Source of the DNA: Micromonospora luteifusca | GTDB taxonomy: Bacteria; Actinomycetota; Actinomycetes; Mycobacteriales; Micromonosporaceae | Length of the DNA: 64,000 nucleotides | Assembly: GCF_016907275.1 (NCBI RefSeq) | Contig: NZ_JAFBBP010000001.1 | Location: 6,996,001 to 7,060,000 of the forward strand | Direction of reading: 5' to 3' | Notes under the pieces: generated by a model | Told to the model about the DNA's origin: nothing | What the model saw: the letters and a program-made list of their open reading frames with translations, nothing else | Databases searched by the model: none | Shown here: positions 42,016 through 50,803 of the stretch, one piece after another | Layout: every line of letters begins with the position of its first letter | How positions within the stretch are numbered: the stretch's first letter is position 1 | Program-made: the position numbers and the translations under genes

Positions 42016-42671
42016 TCGGCCCTCATCTGCACGAGTTCTACCGGGAGGTGGCCCGCGTGGCGCTGACCGCCGCCGGGCCGTACCGGTTCGTGTTGGGTGG
42101 CGGGGTGGCCTGGGCTGCGCACGGGTTGGTCGCCCGCCCGACGGAGGACGTCGACCTGTTCGCAGACGTGGAGGGCGCCGCCGCGGCAGCGTCCGCCGGG
42201 GTGCGGGGTGCCCTGGAGCGGGCTGGGTTCGTCGTCAGCGACGCTGACCCGGACAGTGAGCTGCACGAGCTGTTCGACGGGTACGAGCAGGACATGAAGG
42301 ACTTCGTGGTGAGCCGTGACGGACGGCAGATCCGGCTCAGCCTCGCCCGACTGGACCGCCAGCAGAGTCCAGTGGTGATGGACCTGGGCCCGGTGATGGA
42401 CGTCCGTGACCTGGTCGCCAACAAGATCGCGGCGTTGGTCAACCGGCGGGAGGTCCGCGACTTCATCGACGTGGCCGCGGCGCTGGAGCATTACGACGTG
42501 ACCGAGCTGTTGATGCTGGCGCGGCAGGTCGACCCCGTGCTGGATCCGGCGGACGTGCGGGCCGCCGGCCGCTACCTGGATCGACTCTCCGACCAACGCT
42601 TCGGCCGCTACGGCTTGGGCACCGCCGACGTCGCCCAGATCCGCCGCCGCTTCGCCGCCTGGCCGCGCTGA
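42012..42671 (+). CDS. AbiEii/AbiGii-like nucleotidyltransferase
   Basis: A 219-residue protein of the DNA polymerase beta-type nucleotidyltransferase fold found in AbiEii/MenA-type toxins. Key segment: FVLGGGVAWAAHGL followed by RPTEDVDLFADV, holding the GG motif and the metal-binding D-x-D. Later VMDVRDLVANKIAALVNR and EVRDFIDVAAAL fit the family helical domain. Relatives block growth by adding nucleotides to tRNA, but solitary non-toxic members exist. The GTG start overlaps the upstream small gene. Confidence 0.82.
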   Translation: MIGPHLHEFYREVARVALTAAGPYRFVLGGGVAWAAHGLVARPTEDVDLFADVEGAAAAASAGVRGALERAGFVVSDADPDSELHELFDGYEQDMKDFVVSRDGRQIRLSLARLDRQQSPVVMDLGPVMDVRDLVANKIAALVNRREVRDFIDVAAALEHYDVTELLMLARQVDPVLDPADVRAAGRYLDRLSDQRFGRYGLGTADVAQIRRRFAAWPR

Positions 42672-42808
42672 GCCGACACCAAACCGCCGACCGCCAACCG
42701 GCGACGGCGAAAACCCGGGACACGCCGCGCCGCCCAATACGAGCCGCACCGCCGGGACAAGCCGTGCCGCCGGGTGGGCGACGCGAAGAGCAGCCACGCG
42801 GCGACGGT

Positions 42809-43711
42809 TCACTTGGTCGGTCGACCGCCCGTGACCCCCAGGATTTCGCCTGTGACATAGCTGGACTCCTGCGAGGCGAAGAAGACGTACGCCGGAGCCA
42901 GCTCCGCCGGTTGGCCGGCGCGGCCCTCCGGGGTGTCGGTACCGAACTGCTTCACCTTCGCCTCCGGCATGGTGGACGGGATCAGCGGCGTCCAGACCGG
43001 GCCCGGTGCGACCGCGTTGACCCGGATGCCCTGCTCGGCCAGGTTGGCGGCGAGTGCCTTGGTGAAGTTGGCAATCCCCGCCTTGGTGGTGGCGTAGTCG
43101 AGCAGCTGCGGCGATGGGTCGAACGCCTGGATGGACGAGGTGTTGATGATCACTGACCCCTCGGCCAGGTGGGGGATGGCGGCCTTGCAGAGCCAGAACA
43201 TCGCGTACAGGTTGGTCTTGAGCACCCGGTCGAACTGCTCGGTGCTGATGCCGAGGATCCCCTTGTCCTGCGACATCTGGTAGGCCGCGTTGTTGACCAG
43301 GATGTCGAGGCCGCCCAGGTCACGCACCGCCCGATCGACCAACTCCTGGCAGTGTGCCTCGTCGGTGACGTCACCGCGTACCGCGACGCCCCGCCGGCCG
43401 GCGTCCTCGACCAGCCGCACGGTTTCCTGGGCGTCGGCGTCCTCCTCCTCGCTCAGGTACGAGATGAGCACGTCCGCGCCCTCGCGGGCGAAGGCGATCG
43501 CCACCGCCCTGCCGATCCCCGAGTCACCACCGGTGATCAGCGCCCGCTTGCCGTCGAGCTTGCCGCTGCCCCGGTACGACTTCTCGCCGTGGTCGGGCTT
43601 CGGAGTCATCTTCCCGGTCGAGCCGGGCGCTGACTGCTGCTGAGCGGGCTGGCCGGACTGCTGCCCGTACTGATTGGTCGGGTCCTGCTGGGTGTGCTGG
43701 TCTTCGCTCAC
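42809..43711 (-). CDS. SDR family oxidoreductase (YhdF-like, with disordered N-terminus)
   Basis: A 300-residue short-chain dehydrogenase. Residues 1-45 are Gln-rich and disordered. The Rossmann motif is ITGGDSGIGRAVAIAFAREG, followed by LVNNAA, a catalytic Ser in IINTSS, the Tyr-Lys pair in DYATTKAG, and TGEILGVTGG at the end. This subgroup is often stress-induced; the substrate is unknown. I chose the GTG at 43711 because GAGGAG lies six bases upstream; the ATG at 43717 touches that site. It is divergent from the 5'-nucleotidase gene. Confidence 0.9.
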   Translation of the reverse strand: MSEDQHTQQDPTNQYGQQSGQPAQQQSAPGSTGKMTPKPDHGEKSYRGSGKLDGKRALITGGDSGIGRAVAIAFAREGADVLISYLSEEEDADAQETVRLVEDAGRRGVAVRGDVTDEAHCQELVDRAVRDLGGLDILVNNAAYQMSQDKGILGISTEQFDRVLKTNLYAMFWLCKAAIPHLAEGSVIINTSSIQAFDPSPQLLDYATTKAGIANFTKALAANLAEQGIRVNAVAPGPVWTPLIPSTMPEAKVKQFGTDTPEGRAGQPAELAPAYVFFASQESSYVTGEILGVTGGRPTK

Positions 43712-43895
43712 CGACATCTCCTCGCGCCGCGCGGAAGCGGGGCCGCTCCCACGATTCTCGTCCCTGAGCCCCCTACCCTGCGGCGGCATGCGGAAACCGC
43801 GTGACGATCAGGGCTGGCGTGGCGGGAGTGTCGACCGCTGGTTATGGTGCGCGAGGCGCCCACAAGGCGCGTCTACCCCCATGGAAAGGCACGTC

Positions 43896-45689
43896 ATGAC
43901 CTCTCCCTCCGGCCCGTCGCGCCGTCAGGTGCTCGTCGCCGCCGCGGCGGCGGCCTCCGCCCCGCTGATCGCCGCCGCACCCGCGCAGGCAGCCGGCCCG
44001 GCCCGTCCCCGCACCTGGGACCTCACCCTTCTGGGCACCTCGGACACCCACGGCAACGTCTACAACTGGGACTACTACCGCGACGCCGAGTACGACGACA
44101 GCAAGCAGAACGACATCGGCGTCGCGAAACTGGCGACCCTGATCAACCAGATCCGTCGGGAGCGGCGCGGCAAGGCGACGCTGGTGCTCGACGCCGGCGA
44201 CACCATCCAGGGCACGCCGTTGGCCACGTACTACGCCAAGCAGGAGCCGATCACCGCCACCGGGGAGAAGCACCCGATGGCGCGGGCGATGAACGTCATC
44301 GACTACGACGCGGTGACGCTGGGCAACCACGAGTTCAACTACGGTCTGCCGCTGCTGGACCTGTGGATCCGTCAGCTCGGCTTTCCGGCGCTCGCCGCGA
44401 ACGCGGTCAACGCGAAGACCGGCAAGCCGGCCTTCCTGCCGTACGTCATCAAGAAGGTCTCCCTCGGTTTCGCCGCGCCGACCCTGCGGGTCGGCATCCT
44501 GGGGCTGACCAACCCCGGTGTGGCCATCTGGGACAAGGGCAACGTCGAGGGCAAGCTGCGTTTCGACGACATGGTGGCGACCGCCGCGAAGTGGGTGCCG
44601 ATCATGCGGGCGCGCGGCGCGGACCTCGTCCTGATCTCGGCGCACGGCGGTGACAGCGGCACCTCCAGCTACGGCCCGGAGTTGCCGAACGAGAACCCGG
44701 TAGCGCTGATCGCCCAGCAGGTGCCGGGGATCGACGCGATCCTCTTCGGTCACGCGCACAACGAGGTGGTCGAGCGGTTCGTCACCAACGAGCAGACCGG
44801 CGCGCAGGTGCTGCTCTCCGAGCCGTCGAAGTGGGGCCAGCGGCTGACCCGGATGGACTTCACCCTCGCCCGTGAGCGTGGCCGGTGGACGATCACCAAG
44901 AAGGCCGCCACCATGCTGAACACCAACACGGTGGTCGAGGACCCGAAGGTGCTCGCCGCCGTGCGGGCCCAGCACCAGAAGACCGTGGCGTACGTCAACC
45001 AGGTCGTGGCACAGGCCACGGTCGAGATGTCCACCGTCGAGTCGCGGTACAAGGACACCCCGATCCTGGACTTCATCAACCACGTTCAGGCCGAGGCGGT
45101 CACCACTGCGCTGGCCGGCACGCCGTACGCCAGCCTGCCGGTGCTGTCGCAGGCCTCGCCGTTCAGCCGCACGGCGGTCTTCCCGGCGGGTGACGTGAAG
45201 ATCCGCGACGTCGCCGGGCTGTACGTCTTCGACAACACCCTCGAGGCGGTCGTGCTCAGCGGCGCTGAGGTGCGCGCGTACCTGGAGTACTCGGCGAAGT
45301 ACTTCCGGACGTTCGCGCCGGGCGCCCCCGTCGACCCCGAGCAGATTAGCGACTCGCCGACGGTGCCGGACTACAACTACGACGTGATTTCCGGCCTGGA
45401 CTACGACATCGACATCTCGAAGCCGGTCGGCCAGCGGATCACCCGCCTGGTGCTGGCCGGGACCGACACCCCGGTGGCCGACAACGCGCAGTTCGTGGTG
45501 GCGGTGAACAACTACCGGCGCAGCGGCGGTGGCAACTTCCCCGGCATCGTGAAGACGCAGGTCTACAACGCGCAGCAGGAGATCCGTCAGCTGCTCATCG
45601 ACTGGGCGCAGGCCAAGGGGACGATCAACCCGGACGACTTCTTCCAGCCCAACTGGCGGCTGGTCCGCGAGGGCGTGCCGGTCTTCTGA
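43896..45689 (+). CDS. Tat-exported 5'-nucleotidase/metallophosphatase
   Basis: A 597-residue secreted bifunctional UDP-sugar hydrolase/5'-nucleotidase family protein. The N-terminus has a twin-arginine signal (SRRQVLVAAAAAASAP, cleavage near AQAA). The metallophosphatase domain has TSDTHGNV, DAGDTIQG, GNHEFNYG and GHAHNE for two metal ions. The C-terminal nucleotidase domain (about 400-590) has SQASPFSR and the NNYRRSGGGNFPG motif for base and ribose binding. Likely role: salvage of phosphate and nucleosides outside the cell. The ATG at 43896 has AAAGG before it. Confidence 0.93.
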   Translation: MTSPSGPSRRQVLVAAAAAASAPLIAAAPAQAAGPARPRTWDLTLLGTSDTHGNVYNWDYYRDAEYDDSKQNDIGVAKLATLINQIRRERRGKATLVLDAGDTIQGTPLATYYAKQEPITATGEKHPMARAMNVIDYDAVTLGNHEFNYGLPLLDLWIRQLGFPALAANAVNAKTGKPAFLPYVIKKVSLGFAAPTLRVGILGLTNPGVAIWDKGNVEGKLRFDDMVATAAKWVPIMRARGADLVLISAHGGDSGTSSYGPELPNENPVALIAQQVPGIDAILFGHAHNEVVERFVTNEQTGAQVLLSEPSKWGQRLTRMDFTLARERGRWTITKKAATMLNTNTVVEDPKVLAAVRAQHQKTVAYVNQVVAQATVEMSTVESRYKDTPILDFINHVQAEAVTTALAGTPYASLPVLSQASPFSRTAVFPAGDVKIRDVAGLYVFDNTLEAVVLSGAEVRAYLEYSAKYFRTFAPGAPVDPEQISDSPTVPDYNYDVISGLDYDIDISKPVGQRITRLVLAGTDTPVADNAQFVVAVNNYRRSGGGNFPGIVKTQVYNAQQEIRQLLIDWAQAKGTINPDDFFQPNWRLVREGVPVF

Positions 45690-45743
45690 TCGCAGACCGT
45701 CGACGGGCCGTGGGTGACGACACCCGCGGCCCGTTGCGCGTTC

Positions 45744-45917
45744 TCAGCCCTGCACGTTCCAGCGGACCGGGTCCTCGGCCTCCTCCGGCCGGTCACGTCC
45801 GGGATCGGTCTCGGTCAGGGCGACGCGGTCCTCCGGACGCACGGCGGGCGGTAGTTCTCCGAACCGGATCTGGCGCAGGAACGCGTACTCGTCGTCGGTA
45901 AACGGCTGCTCGGCCAT
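45744..45917 (-). CDS. Small conserved acidic protein
   Basis: A 57-residue acidic protein (FTDDEYAFLRQIRFGELPPA, then ETDPGRDRPEEAEDPVRWNV). GGGAGG lies five bases before the ATG at 45917, which supports this start over the one at 45944. No domain recognised. It is convergent with the 5'-nucleotidase, 54 bases apart, and 73 bases downstream of the shared 17-base motif. Confidence 0.65.
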   Translation of the reverse strand: MAEQPFTDDEYAFLRQIRFGELPPAVRPEDRVALTETDPGRDRPEEAEDPVRWNVQG

Positions 45918-45989
45918 CAGCACCTCCCGCTGCTCCCTCGTCATTGTCCAGCGGCCGGAGTGCTCAGCACCAGTGCTCGGTCACACCGT

Positions 45990-46006
45990 GTAGAGCGTCC
46001 TAGGAT
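45990..46006. repeat. 17-base motif shared with 20623-20639 (copy 2)
   Basis: Exact second copy of GTAGAGCGTCCTAGGAT. The stop codon of the flavoprotein gene (CTA on this strand, 46000-46002) lies inside it. On the minus strand the small acidic protein gene starts 73 bases further on. Possible promoter or protein-binding site. Confidence 0.55.
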
Positions 46007-47157
46007 CCTGGGCGAACGACGGTGGGCCGGAGCGGAGCGGGTAGCCGGTCGAGCACCGCCAGGGCAGCCCGGATCGGCCGGCGTCGCAGCATCTCGTCGA
46101 AGCTCGCCCGCCCCTGACAGAACTGGACGAACATCCGCCAGCCCGGCGGGGTCGCCAACAGGGCGTGGAAAACATCCGGGCGGCGGGTGAACACGTCGAG
46201 CAGCCGGAACCCCGCTCGCATCTCCGGCACCAGGCGCTCGGCGACCGCCCGCTCGTACCCGGTCAGATCTCCACCGGCGACCGCCGTGCCGGCCAGCTCA
46301 CCGGAGCGCAACGCGAAGCTGATGCCCTCCCGGCTCCACGGCTCCAGCAACCCCGCCGCATCCCCCACCACCAGCACCCGGCCGTTGCGTAACGGCGAAT
46401 CCTCCTCGCGGCAACGGGTCAGGTGACCAGAGTCGTGCTCGGCCGGCAACCCGGTCAGCCCCAGCCGGTCGACGAACTGCCGCAGGTAGTCCCGGGTCCC
46501 CTCCCCCGCACCCCGAGCCGCGATCACACCCACGGTCAATTTGTCGTTCTTGGGAAAGACCCAGGCGTACGAGCCCGGCATCGCGCCCCAGTCAAGCAGC
46601 AGCCGCCCCCGCCACCGCTCCTGCTCCGCGGGCGGCACCGGAATCTCCAGTTCCAGACCCAGGTCCACCTGCCGGTACCGCACCCCGACATGCCGGGCGG
46701 TCACCCCTGAGGAACCGTCCGCCCCGATCACCGTGCGGGCCGCGATCGTCGTACCGTCGGCCAGCCGCAGGCGTACCCCCTCGGGGTCCTGCTCGATCGC
46801 GCGGACGGCGACCCGCTCCCGCATCTGCGCGCCGGCGGCGACCGCTGCCGCGCGCAGCCGGTCGTCGAACTCCTCGCGGCGCACCATCGTCACCACTGGA
46901 CTGTCGTTGCGGCGGGTGAACTCCCGGCGGCCGTCGCGGGTGAACGTGACACGGTCCACCCGGTCGTGCGCCGGCACCTCGATCCGATCCTGAACCGCCG
47001 CCAGGGAGGTGCCGATCAGGCCACCGCCGCAGGTCTTGTAACGCGGGTGCACCGCTCGCTCGACAACCAGGGTGGAGACACCCGCGCGGGCAGCGGCGTG
47101 TGCCGCGGAGAGCCCGGCAGGGCCGGCACCGACGACGACGAGATCCCAAATGATCAC
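46000..47157 (-). CDS. Geranylgeranyl reductase family FAD-dependent oxidoreductase
   Basis: A 385-residue flavoprotein. FAD is bound by VVGAGPAGLSAAHAAARAG at the start and by GDAAGLLEPWSREGISFAL; CGGGL and the central GSYAWVFPK segment fit the geranylgeranyl reductase family. In mycobacteria and other actinobacteria such enzymes reduce isoprenoid chains, for example of menaquinone. The precise isoprenoid cannot be told here. GTG start at 47157. Confidence 0.88.
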   Translation of the reverse strand: MIIWDLVVVGAGPAGLSAAHAAARAGVSTLVVERAVHPRYKTCGGGLIGTSLAAVQDRIEVPAHDRVDRVTFTRDGRREFTRRNDSPVVTMVRREEFDDRLRAAAVAAGAQMRERVAVRAIEQDPEGVRLRLADGTTIAARTVIGADGSSGVTARHVGVRYRQVDLGLELEIPVPPAEQERWRGRLLLDWGAMPGSYAWVFPKNDKLTVGVIAARGAGEGTRDYLRQFVDRLGLTGLPAEHDSGHLTRCREEDSPLRNGRVLVVGDAAGLLEPWSREGISFALRSGELAGTAVAGGDLTGYERAVAERLVPEMRAGFRLLDVFTRRPDVFHALLATPPGWRMFVQFCQGRASFDEMLRRRPIRAALAVLDRLPAPLRPTVVRPGS

Positions 47158-47300
47158 GAAAGCAGCCTAGGGCACCACCTGAAGCGACGGCCGGTCAGCA
47201 CGCCGCGCCGACCGCCCGATCGGGTGTGCATCTTCAGCCACCGAGGGGGTAACCGGCGCGGGGCAACCGCCGCGATGGCGGGCGAGCAAAAGGAGGAACC

Positions 47301-47537
47301 ATGCAGCAGGTGCAATTGTCGGAGGCCGAGCAACGGGTGTACCAGGCGGTCACCACCCTTGAGGCACGCGGGCAGGTGCCGTACCCGGATCTGATCGCCG
47401 AAGAGTCCGGGCTGACCGCGGAGCAGGTGGGCGGCCCCCTGCACCTGCTCACCGAGAAGGGCCTGCTGCACCGCGAGGACTCGCCGATGGCGGGTCTCGA
47501 CTTCGGTCCCCGATTCTGCGCGCGCCAAATGGCGTGA
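47301..47537 (+). CDS. Small winged-helix-like protein
   Basis: A 78-residue protein with strong AAAAGGAGG before the ATG. The pattern SEAEQRVYQAVTTLEARG, then LIAEESGLTAEQVGGPLHLL and TEKGLLHRED, matches the three helices and start of the wing of a winged helix-turn-helix. It is likely a small DNA-binding or partner protein; no named family is certain. It is divergent from the flavoprotein gene and upstream of the MFS gene. Confidence 0.72.
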   Translation: MQQVQLSEAEQRVYQAVTTLEARGQVPYPDLIAEESGLTAEQVGGPLHLLTEKGLLHREDSPMAGLDFGPRFCARQMA

Positions 47538-47622
47538 CCTGCGGAGCCAACCGCGACTATTCGCCCCCCGACGATCCGGGTAGGGTTCAACACATCGTGA
47601 TCAACGGTCAACGGGGGGCACG

Positions 47623-49065
47623 ATGAGTGCGGCGCCAACGCCGCAGCCCGTAGACGCGGCCGAGAACCGGCGACGCTGGCAGGCCGTCGGCGTCGGACTG
47701 GTCGCCGCGTTCATGACGCTGCTCGACGTGAGCATCGTCAACGTCGCGGTGCCGTCCATCGACCGGGCGCTGCACGCCTCGTCGAGCGACCTGCAGTGGA
47801 TCCTCTCCGGGTACGCGCTCACCTTCGGCCTGGCGCTCGTGCCCGCCGGCCGTTTCGGCGACGCCCGCGGCCGGCGCAACGCGTTCGTCTTCGGCATCGC
47901 ACTGTTCACCCTGACCAGCGCGCTCGCCGGCCTCGCCACCTCCCCGACGTGGCTGGTCATCGCCCGACTGCTTCAGGGCGCCGCAGCGGGCATCGTCAAC
48001 CCGCAGGTCATCGGGCTGATCCAACAACTCTTCCGAGGACCCGAACGGGCCCGCCCGTTCGGGCTGCTCGGCGCCACCATCGGCATCTCCACCGCCGTCG
48101 GGCCACTGCTCGGCGGACTGCTCATCGCCATCGGCGGCGAGGAACACGGGTGGCGCTGGGTCTTCTTCGTCAACGTGCCGGTCGGCATCCTCGCCGTGAT
48201 CCTCGGCTGGCGTCTGCTGCCCGGCCGCCCCACCGGTCAACGCGGCTGGCACCGACTCGACCCCGTAGGCGTCCTGCTGCTCGGCGTTGGCGTGTTCCTG
48301 GTCCTGCTGCCGCTGGTGCAGGAGCAGCAGTGGCGTACCCCGTGGAAATGGGCGCTCATCCCGGTCGGCCTGGCAGTGCTGACCGCCTTCGGGCTCTGGG
48401 AGCGGAGGTACGCACGCCACTACCAACCCCTGTTCGACCTTCGGTTGTTCAACCTCCAGTCGTACACACTGGGCTCGATCATGGCGCTGGTCTACTTCGC
48501 CGGCTTCACCGCGATCTTCTTCATCTTCACCCTGTTCCTGCAGATGGGTCTCGGCTACAGCGCGCTCATCGCCGGCCTGGCCATCACCCCGTTCGCCCTG
48601 GGTTCAGCGGCCGCGGCGGTGCTGGGTGGCCGCATCGTCAACCGCATCGGCCGACCACTTGTCGCCATCGGCCTGGTCACCGTCGTGATCGGGCTGGCCG
48701 CAACGGTGGTCGCGCTACGCCTCGCGCCGGACGCCCCGGCGCCCTGGGTCACCGCCGGCCCCCTGCTCATCGCCGGCATCGGCAGTGGGCTGGTGATCGC
48801 CCCCAACCAGACGATCACCCTCTCCGAGGTGCCGGTAGAGCTCGCGGGCAGTGGCGCGGGCATGCTCCAGACCGGTCAGCGCATCGGATCCGCCGCCGGC
48901 ATCGCCGCCGTCGGCTCGCTGTTCTTCTCGTCCGTGGCCGACAGCCACGGCAACTGGACCACCGCCTTCGAACGCTCCCTCATGCTGGCCACCGGCATCA
49001 TCCTGCTCGCACTGGTCTCCGCCATGGTCGACATCGTCCGCACCCACAGACGCCAGGAGAACTGA
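47623..49065 (+). CDS. MFS exporter of the DHA2 (EmrB/QacA) family
   Basis: A 480-residue membrane transporter with 14 predicted helices. Typical segments: LLDVSIVNVAVPSID (helix 1, with the DHA2 Asp), WILSGYALTFGLALVPAGR, GDARGRR (motif A) and GPLLGGLL (motif C of drug/H+ antiporters). It probably exports a small toxic or secondary compound using the proton gradient. A GGGGGG ribosome site precedes the ATG. It ends at a hairpin (49078-49113) shared with the convergent secreted protein gene. Confidence 0.92.
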   Translation: MSAAPTPQPVDAAENRRRWQAVGVGLVAAFMTLLDVSIVNVAVPSIDRALHASSSDLQWILSGYALTFGLALVPAGRFGDARGRRNAFVFGIALFTLTSALAGLATSPTWLVIARLLQGAAAGIVNPQVIGLIQQLFRGPERARPFGLLGATIGISTAVGPLLGGLLIAIGGEEHGWRWVFFVNVPVGILAVILGWRLLPGRPTGQRGWHRLDPVGVLLLGVGVFLVLLPLVQEQQWRTPWKWALIPVGLAVLTAFGLWERRYARHYQPLFDLRLFNLQSYTLGSIMALVYFAGFTAIFFIFTLFLQMGLGYSALIAGLAITPFALGSAAAAVLGGRIVNRIGRPLVAIGLVTVVIGLAATVVALRLAPDAPAPWVTAGPLLIAGIGSGLVIAPNQTITLSEVPVELAGSGAGMLQTGQRIGSAAGIAAVGSLFFSSVADSHGNWTTAFERSLMLATGIILLALVSAMVDIVRTHRRQEN

Positions 49066-49077
49066 CGGGGGTACGCC

Positions 49078-49113
49078 GATGGCCGGCACCCCGGGTTGGG
49101 GGTGCCGGCCATC
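49078..49113. terminator. Bidirectional terminator hairpin between MFS gene and copy 2
   Basis: A perfect 15-bp stem (49078-49092 with 49099-49113) and loop GGGTTG, 12 bases after the MFS stop and 27 bases after the stop of the convergent gene. It is homologous to the hairpin at 39283-39322. Confidence 0.8.
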
Positions 49114-49140
49114 AGCAGTGTCGTTCGGGTGGTGCGGTGG

Positions 49141-49725
49141 TCAGCTGTTCCAGTGCTGGCCGACGAGGTCGGCGGCCTGCTGCTCCCACTGGGCGTAGGC
49201 GTCCGGGTAAGCGGAAACCTGCACGGTCTGCGCGGCCTGGGTCAGGGGCATGTCCTGCCACCCGTCGATCTGCCGCAGACCCTTGAGGAACGCGGTGGTG
49301 GAGTAGGCCGGGTCGGTGATCTGTTCCGGGGTGCCCCAACCCGAGCTGGGGCGCTGCTGGAACAGACCCAGCGAGTCGTGGTCGTTCATGTCGCCGAGGT
49401 GGCCCAGGTTCTCCAGCTTCGACTCCTGCAGGCTGGTGGCGATGGAGATCACCGCGGCGCGCTCCGGGAGACCGGCCTTCTTCGTGGCGGCGATGATCGC
49501 CTTCGCGTTGGCGGTCTGCTCGTCGTTGAGGGTGATGCGCGACTGATCGCCCTGGGTGCCGTGCGGGATCAGCTTGGCGGTGTCGGGCTTGTCGGCCTGC
49601 ACGGCGACGGCGACGGGCTTGGCATCGACCGGGTTGGCGTGAGCGGCGATCGGACCGGCGAACACACCACCGGCGAACGCGAGACCAGCAACGGACAGCA
49701 CACTCTTACGCATGATCGTGTTCAT
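49141..49725 (-). CDS. Secreted transglycosylase-like protein, copy 2
   Basis: A 194-residue exported protein nearly identical to the one at 39342. It differs by loss of one Ala after the signal peptide (ANPVDAKP) and by a few substitutions such as DTAKLIP for DMSKLIP and EQTANAK for EQVGNAK. The signal peptide, the lysozyme-like domain with SLQESKL (Glu candidate) and the DAYAQWEQQAAD end are unchanged, so it should be functional. The ATG at 49725 has the same AAGGAG. Its promoter region is duplicated with it. Confidence 0.85.
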   Translation of the reverse strand: MNTIMRKSVLSVAGLAFAGGVFAGPIAAHANPVDAKPVAVAVQADKPDTAKLIPHGTQGDQSRITLNDEQTANAKAIIAATKKAGLPERAAVISIATSLQESKLENLGHLGDMNDHDSLGLFQQRPSSGWGTPEQITDPAYSTTAFLKGLRQIDGWQDMPLTQAAQTVQVSAYPDAYAQWEQQAADLVGQHWNS

Positions 49726-49766
49726 GGGGGTAGCTCCTTCGGGGGTAGGAACACCCGCACACCCAT
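49722..49766 (-). CDS. Possible 14-residue leader peptide (copy 2)
   Basis: Counterpart of the leader at 39926-39970: MGVRVFLPPKELPP, with the stop overlapping the ATG of the secreted protein gene. No ribosome site precedes it. It is retained with one substitution, but the flanking duplicated DNA is similarly conserved. Confidence 0.25.
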   Translation of the reverse strand: MGVRVFLPPKELPP

Positions 49767-49909
49767 AAGGGGAAAGGCGTGCCGGGTGCGAGCACCTCGT
49801 CCGGCGCTGCAACAAACGCGGGGGAAAGTCTTCAAGGGGGTCGGCGCCTAGCTGATGGCGCCGGGATCGGCGACCTGCAAGCGGCGGGCTTGTGGCGCCG
49901 GGTCTGTGT

Positions 49910-50191
49910 GTAACGACCGGGGGTTCGGGGTCATTCCCGGGGGTGGGCCACGAGCCGGGGGCTTGTGGCGCCGGGTCTGTGTGTAACGACCCGAGGTCCG
50001 GGGTCATTCCGAGGGTTGCCCGCCCATCGGCACCCACTTGGAGGCGGCGGATGGGCGGTCGTTCGTGGGGACTGCAACGACCGCACGGGGGCCGGCATTC
50101 CAACCCCGCGGCCAGCACCCCAAACCACGGGGCCAGCCGGCGGTGCTGCGATCGTCAGGGTATGTAACGACCCCGACCCGGCCATGATTCC
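49910..50191 (-). promoter_or_regulatory. Array of four tandem ECF (SigR/SigH-type) promoter signatures, copy 2
   Basis: Four minus-strand sites with -35 GGAAT and -10 GTT at exactly 18 bases: 50191-50164, 50101-50074, 50010-49983 and 49937-49910. Three have GTTAC; the one at 50101-50074 has GTTGC, keeping the GTT core. Spacer sequences have diverged from array 1 while the -35, -10 and spacing have not. They point to the gene at 49725. Confidence 0.72.
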
Positions 50192-50342
50192 GGGCCAGAG
50201 ATGCCACCGGTCACAGGCCAGAGAGCCCCAGACCGGACAAAGCGCCCACGTCCGCGACGGGCTCGGCCAGGCCCGACATCCCTAGACCGGACAGACCACC
50301 CAGTGTGCGACATACGTAGGCCTCGCATGGCCTGCCACCCGC

Positions 50343-50420
50343 ATGATCCACTCCAGATCGCCGACATTGCGGTATCCGGGCCGGATAACACCCCAACTTC
50401 GGCGAAGTTGTGTCGATCAT
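50343..50420. repeat. Degraded relative of the 40707-40780 stem-loop
   Basis: The left part (50345-50382) matches the left arm and loop of 40707-40744 with about five mismatches, including ATCGCCGACAT and GGTATCCGGG. The outer ends still pair (ATGATC/GATCAT). The right arm has been replaced by a small hairpin CAACTTC-GGC-GAAGTTG (50394-50410). Confidence 0.65.
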
Positions 50421-50488
50421 GATCACGACACCCCGGATGATGCAAGCAAATGCGGACATAACTCCCCGCCGGGCTTGAGTGCCCAACG

Positions 50489-50543
50489 CATTGCGGTATC
50501 CGCGGCACGGGAAACCGCAACATCGCCGACCTGGAGTCGATCA
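50489..50543. repeat. Second degraded stem-loop relative
   Basis: Contains ATTGCGGTATCCG (loop side) and then ACCGCAACATCGCCGACC and TGGAGTCGATCA, matching the loop and right arm of the stem-loop family. The left arm is shortened to GCGGT, which pairs with ACCGC. Confidence 0.55.
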
Positions 50544-50803
50544 CGCGCCGCAGTCGCTGGTCAGGGCCCTGCCAGACTTGGCTGCAGCTCTCTCCGGCCT
50601 GGACCGCCACATCGAGCACCTCGACGCCGTCCACGCCGGCCGGGTGGATCCATGCTCCCGTGCTGAGCCGACGTGTGAGTCAATCGGCTCGTTCTCACTC
50701 ATTCAGCATCAGATCGGCCCGGATCTCCATAGCAAGGTGATCCGGCGCGACCTGGATGATCGGGCTTGTGGTCGGCGCCGGGAGGTCCCGCCGGGCGACG
50801 GGG

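Larger units (their letters stand above)
50192..50803. other. Gene-free stretch upstream of promoter array 2
   Basis: The first about 50 bases continue the duplication seen at 40384-40432. The rest holds the degraded stem-loop relatives at 50343-50420 and 50489-50543. No frame with ribosome site and recognisable protein is present on either strand. Confidence 0.4.
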
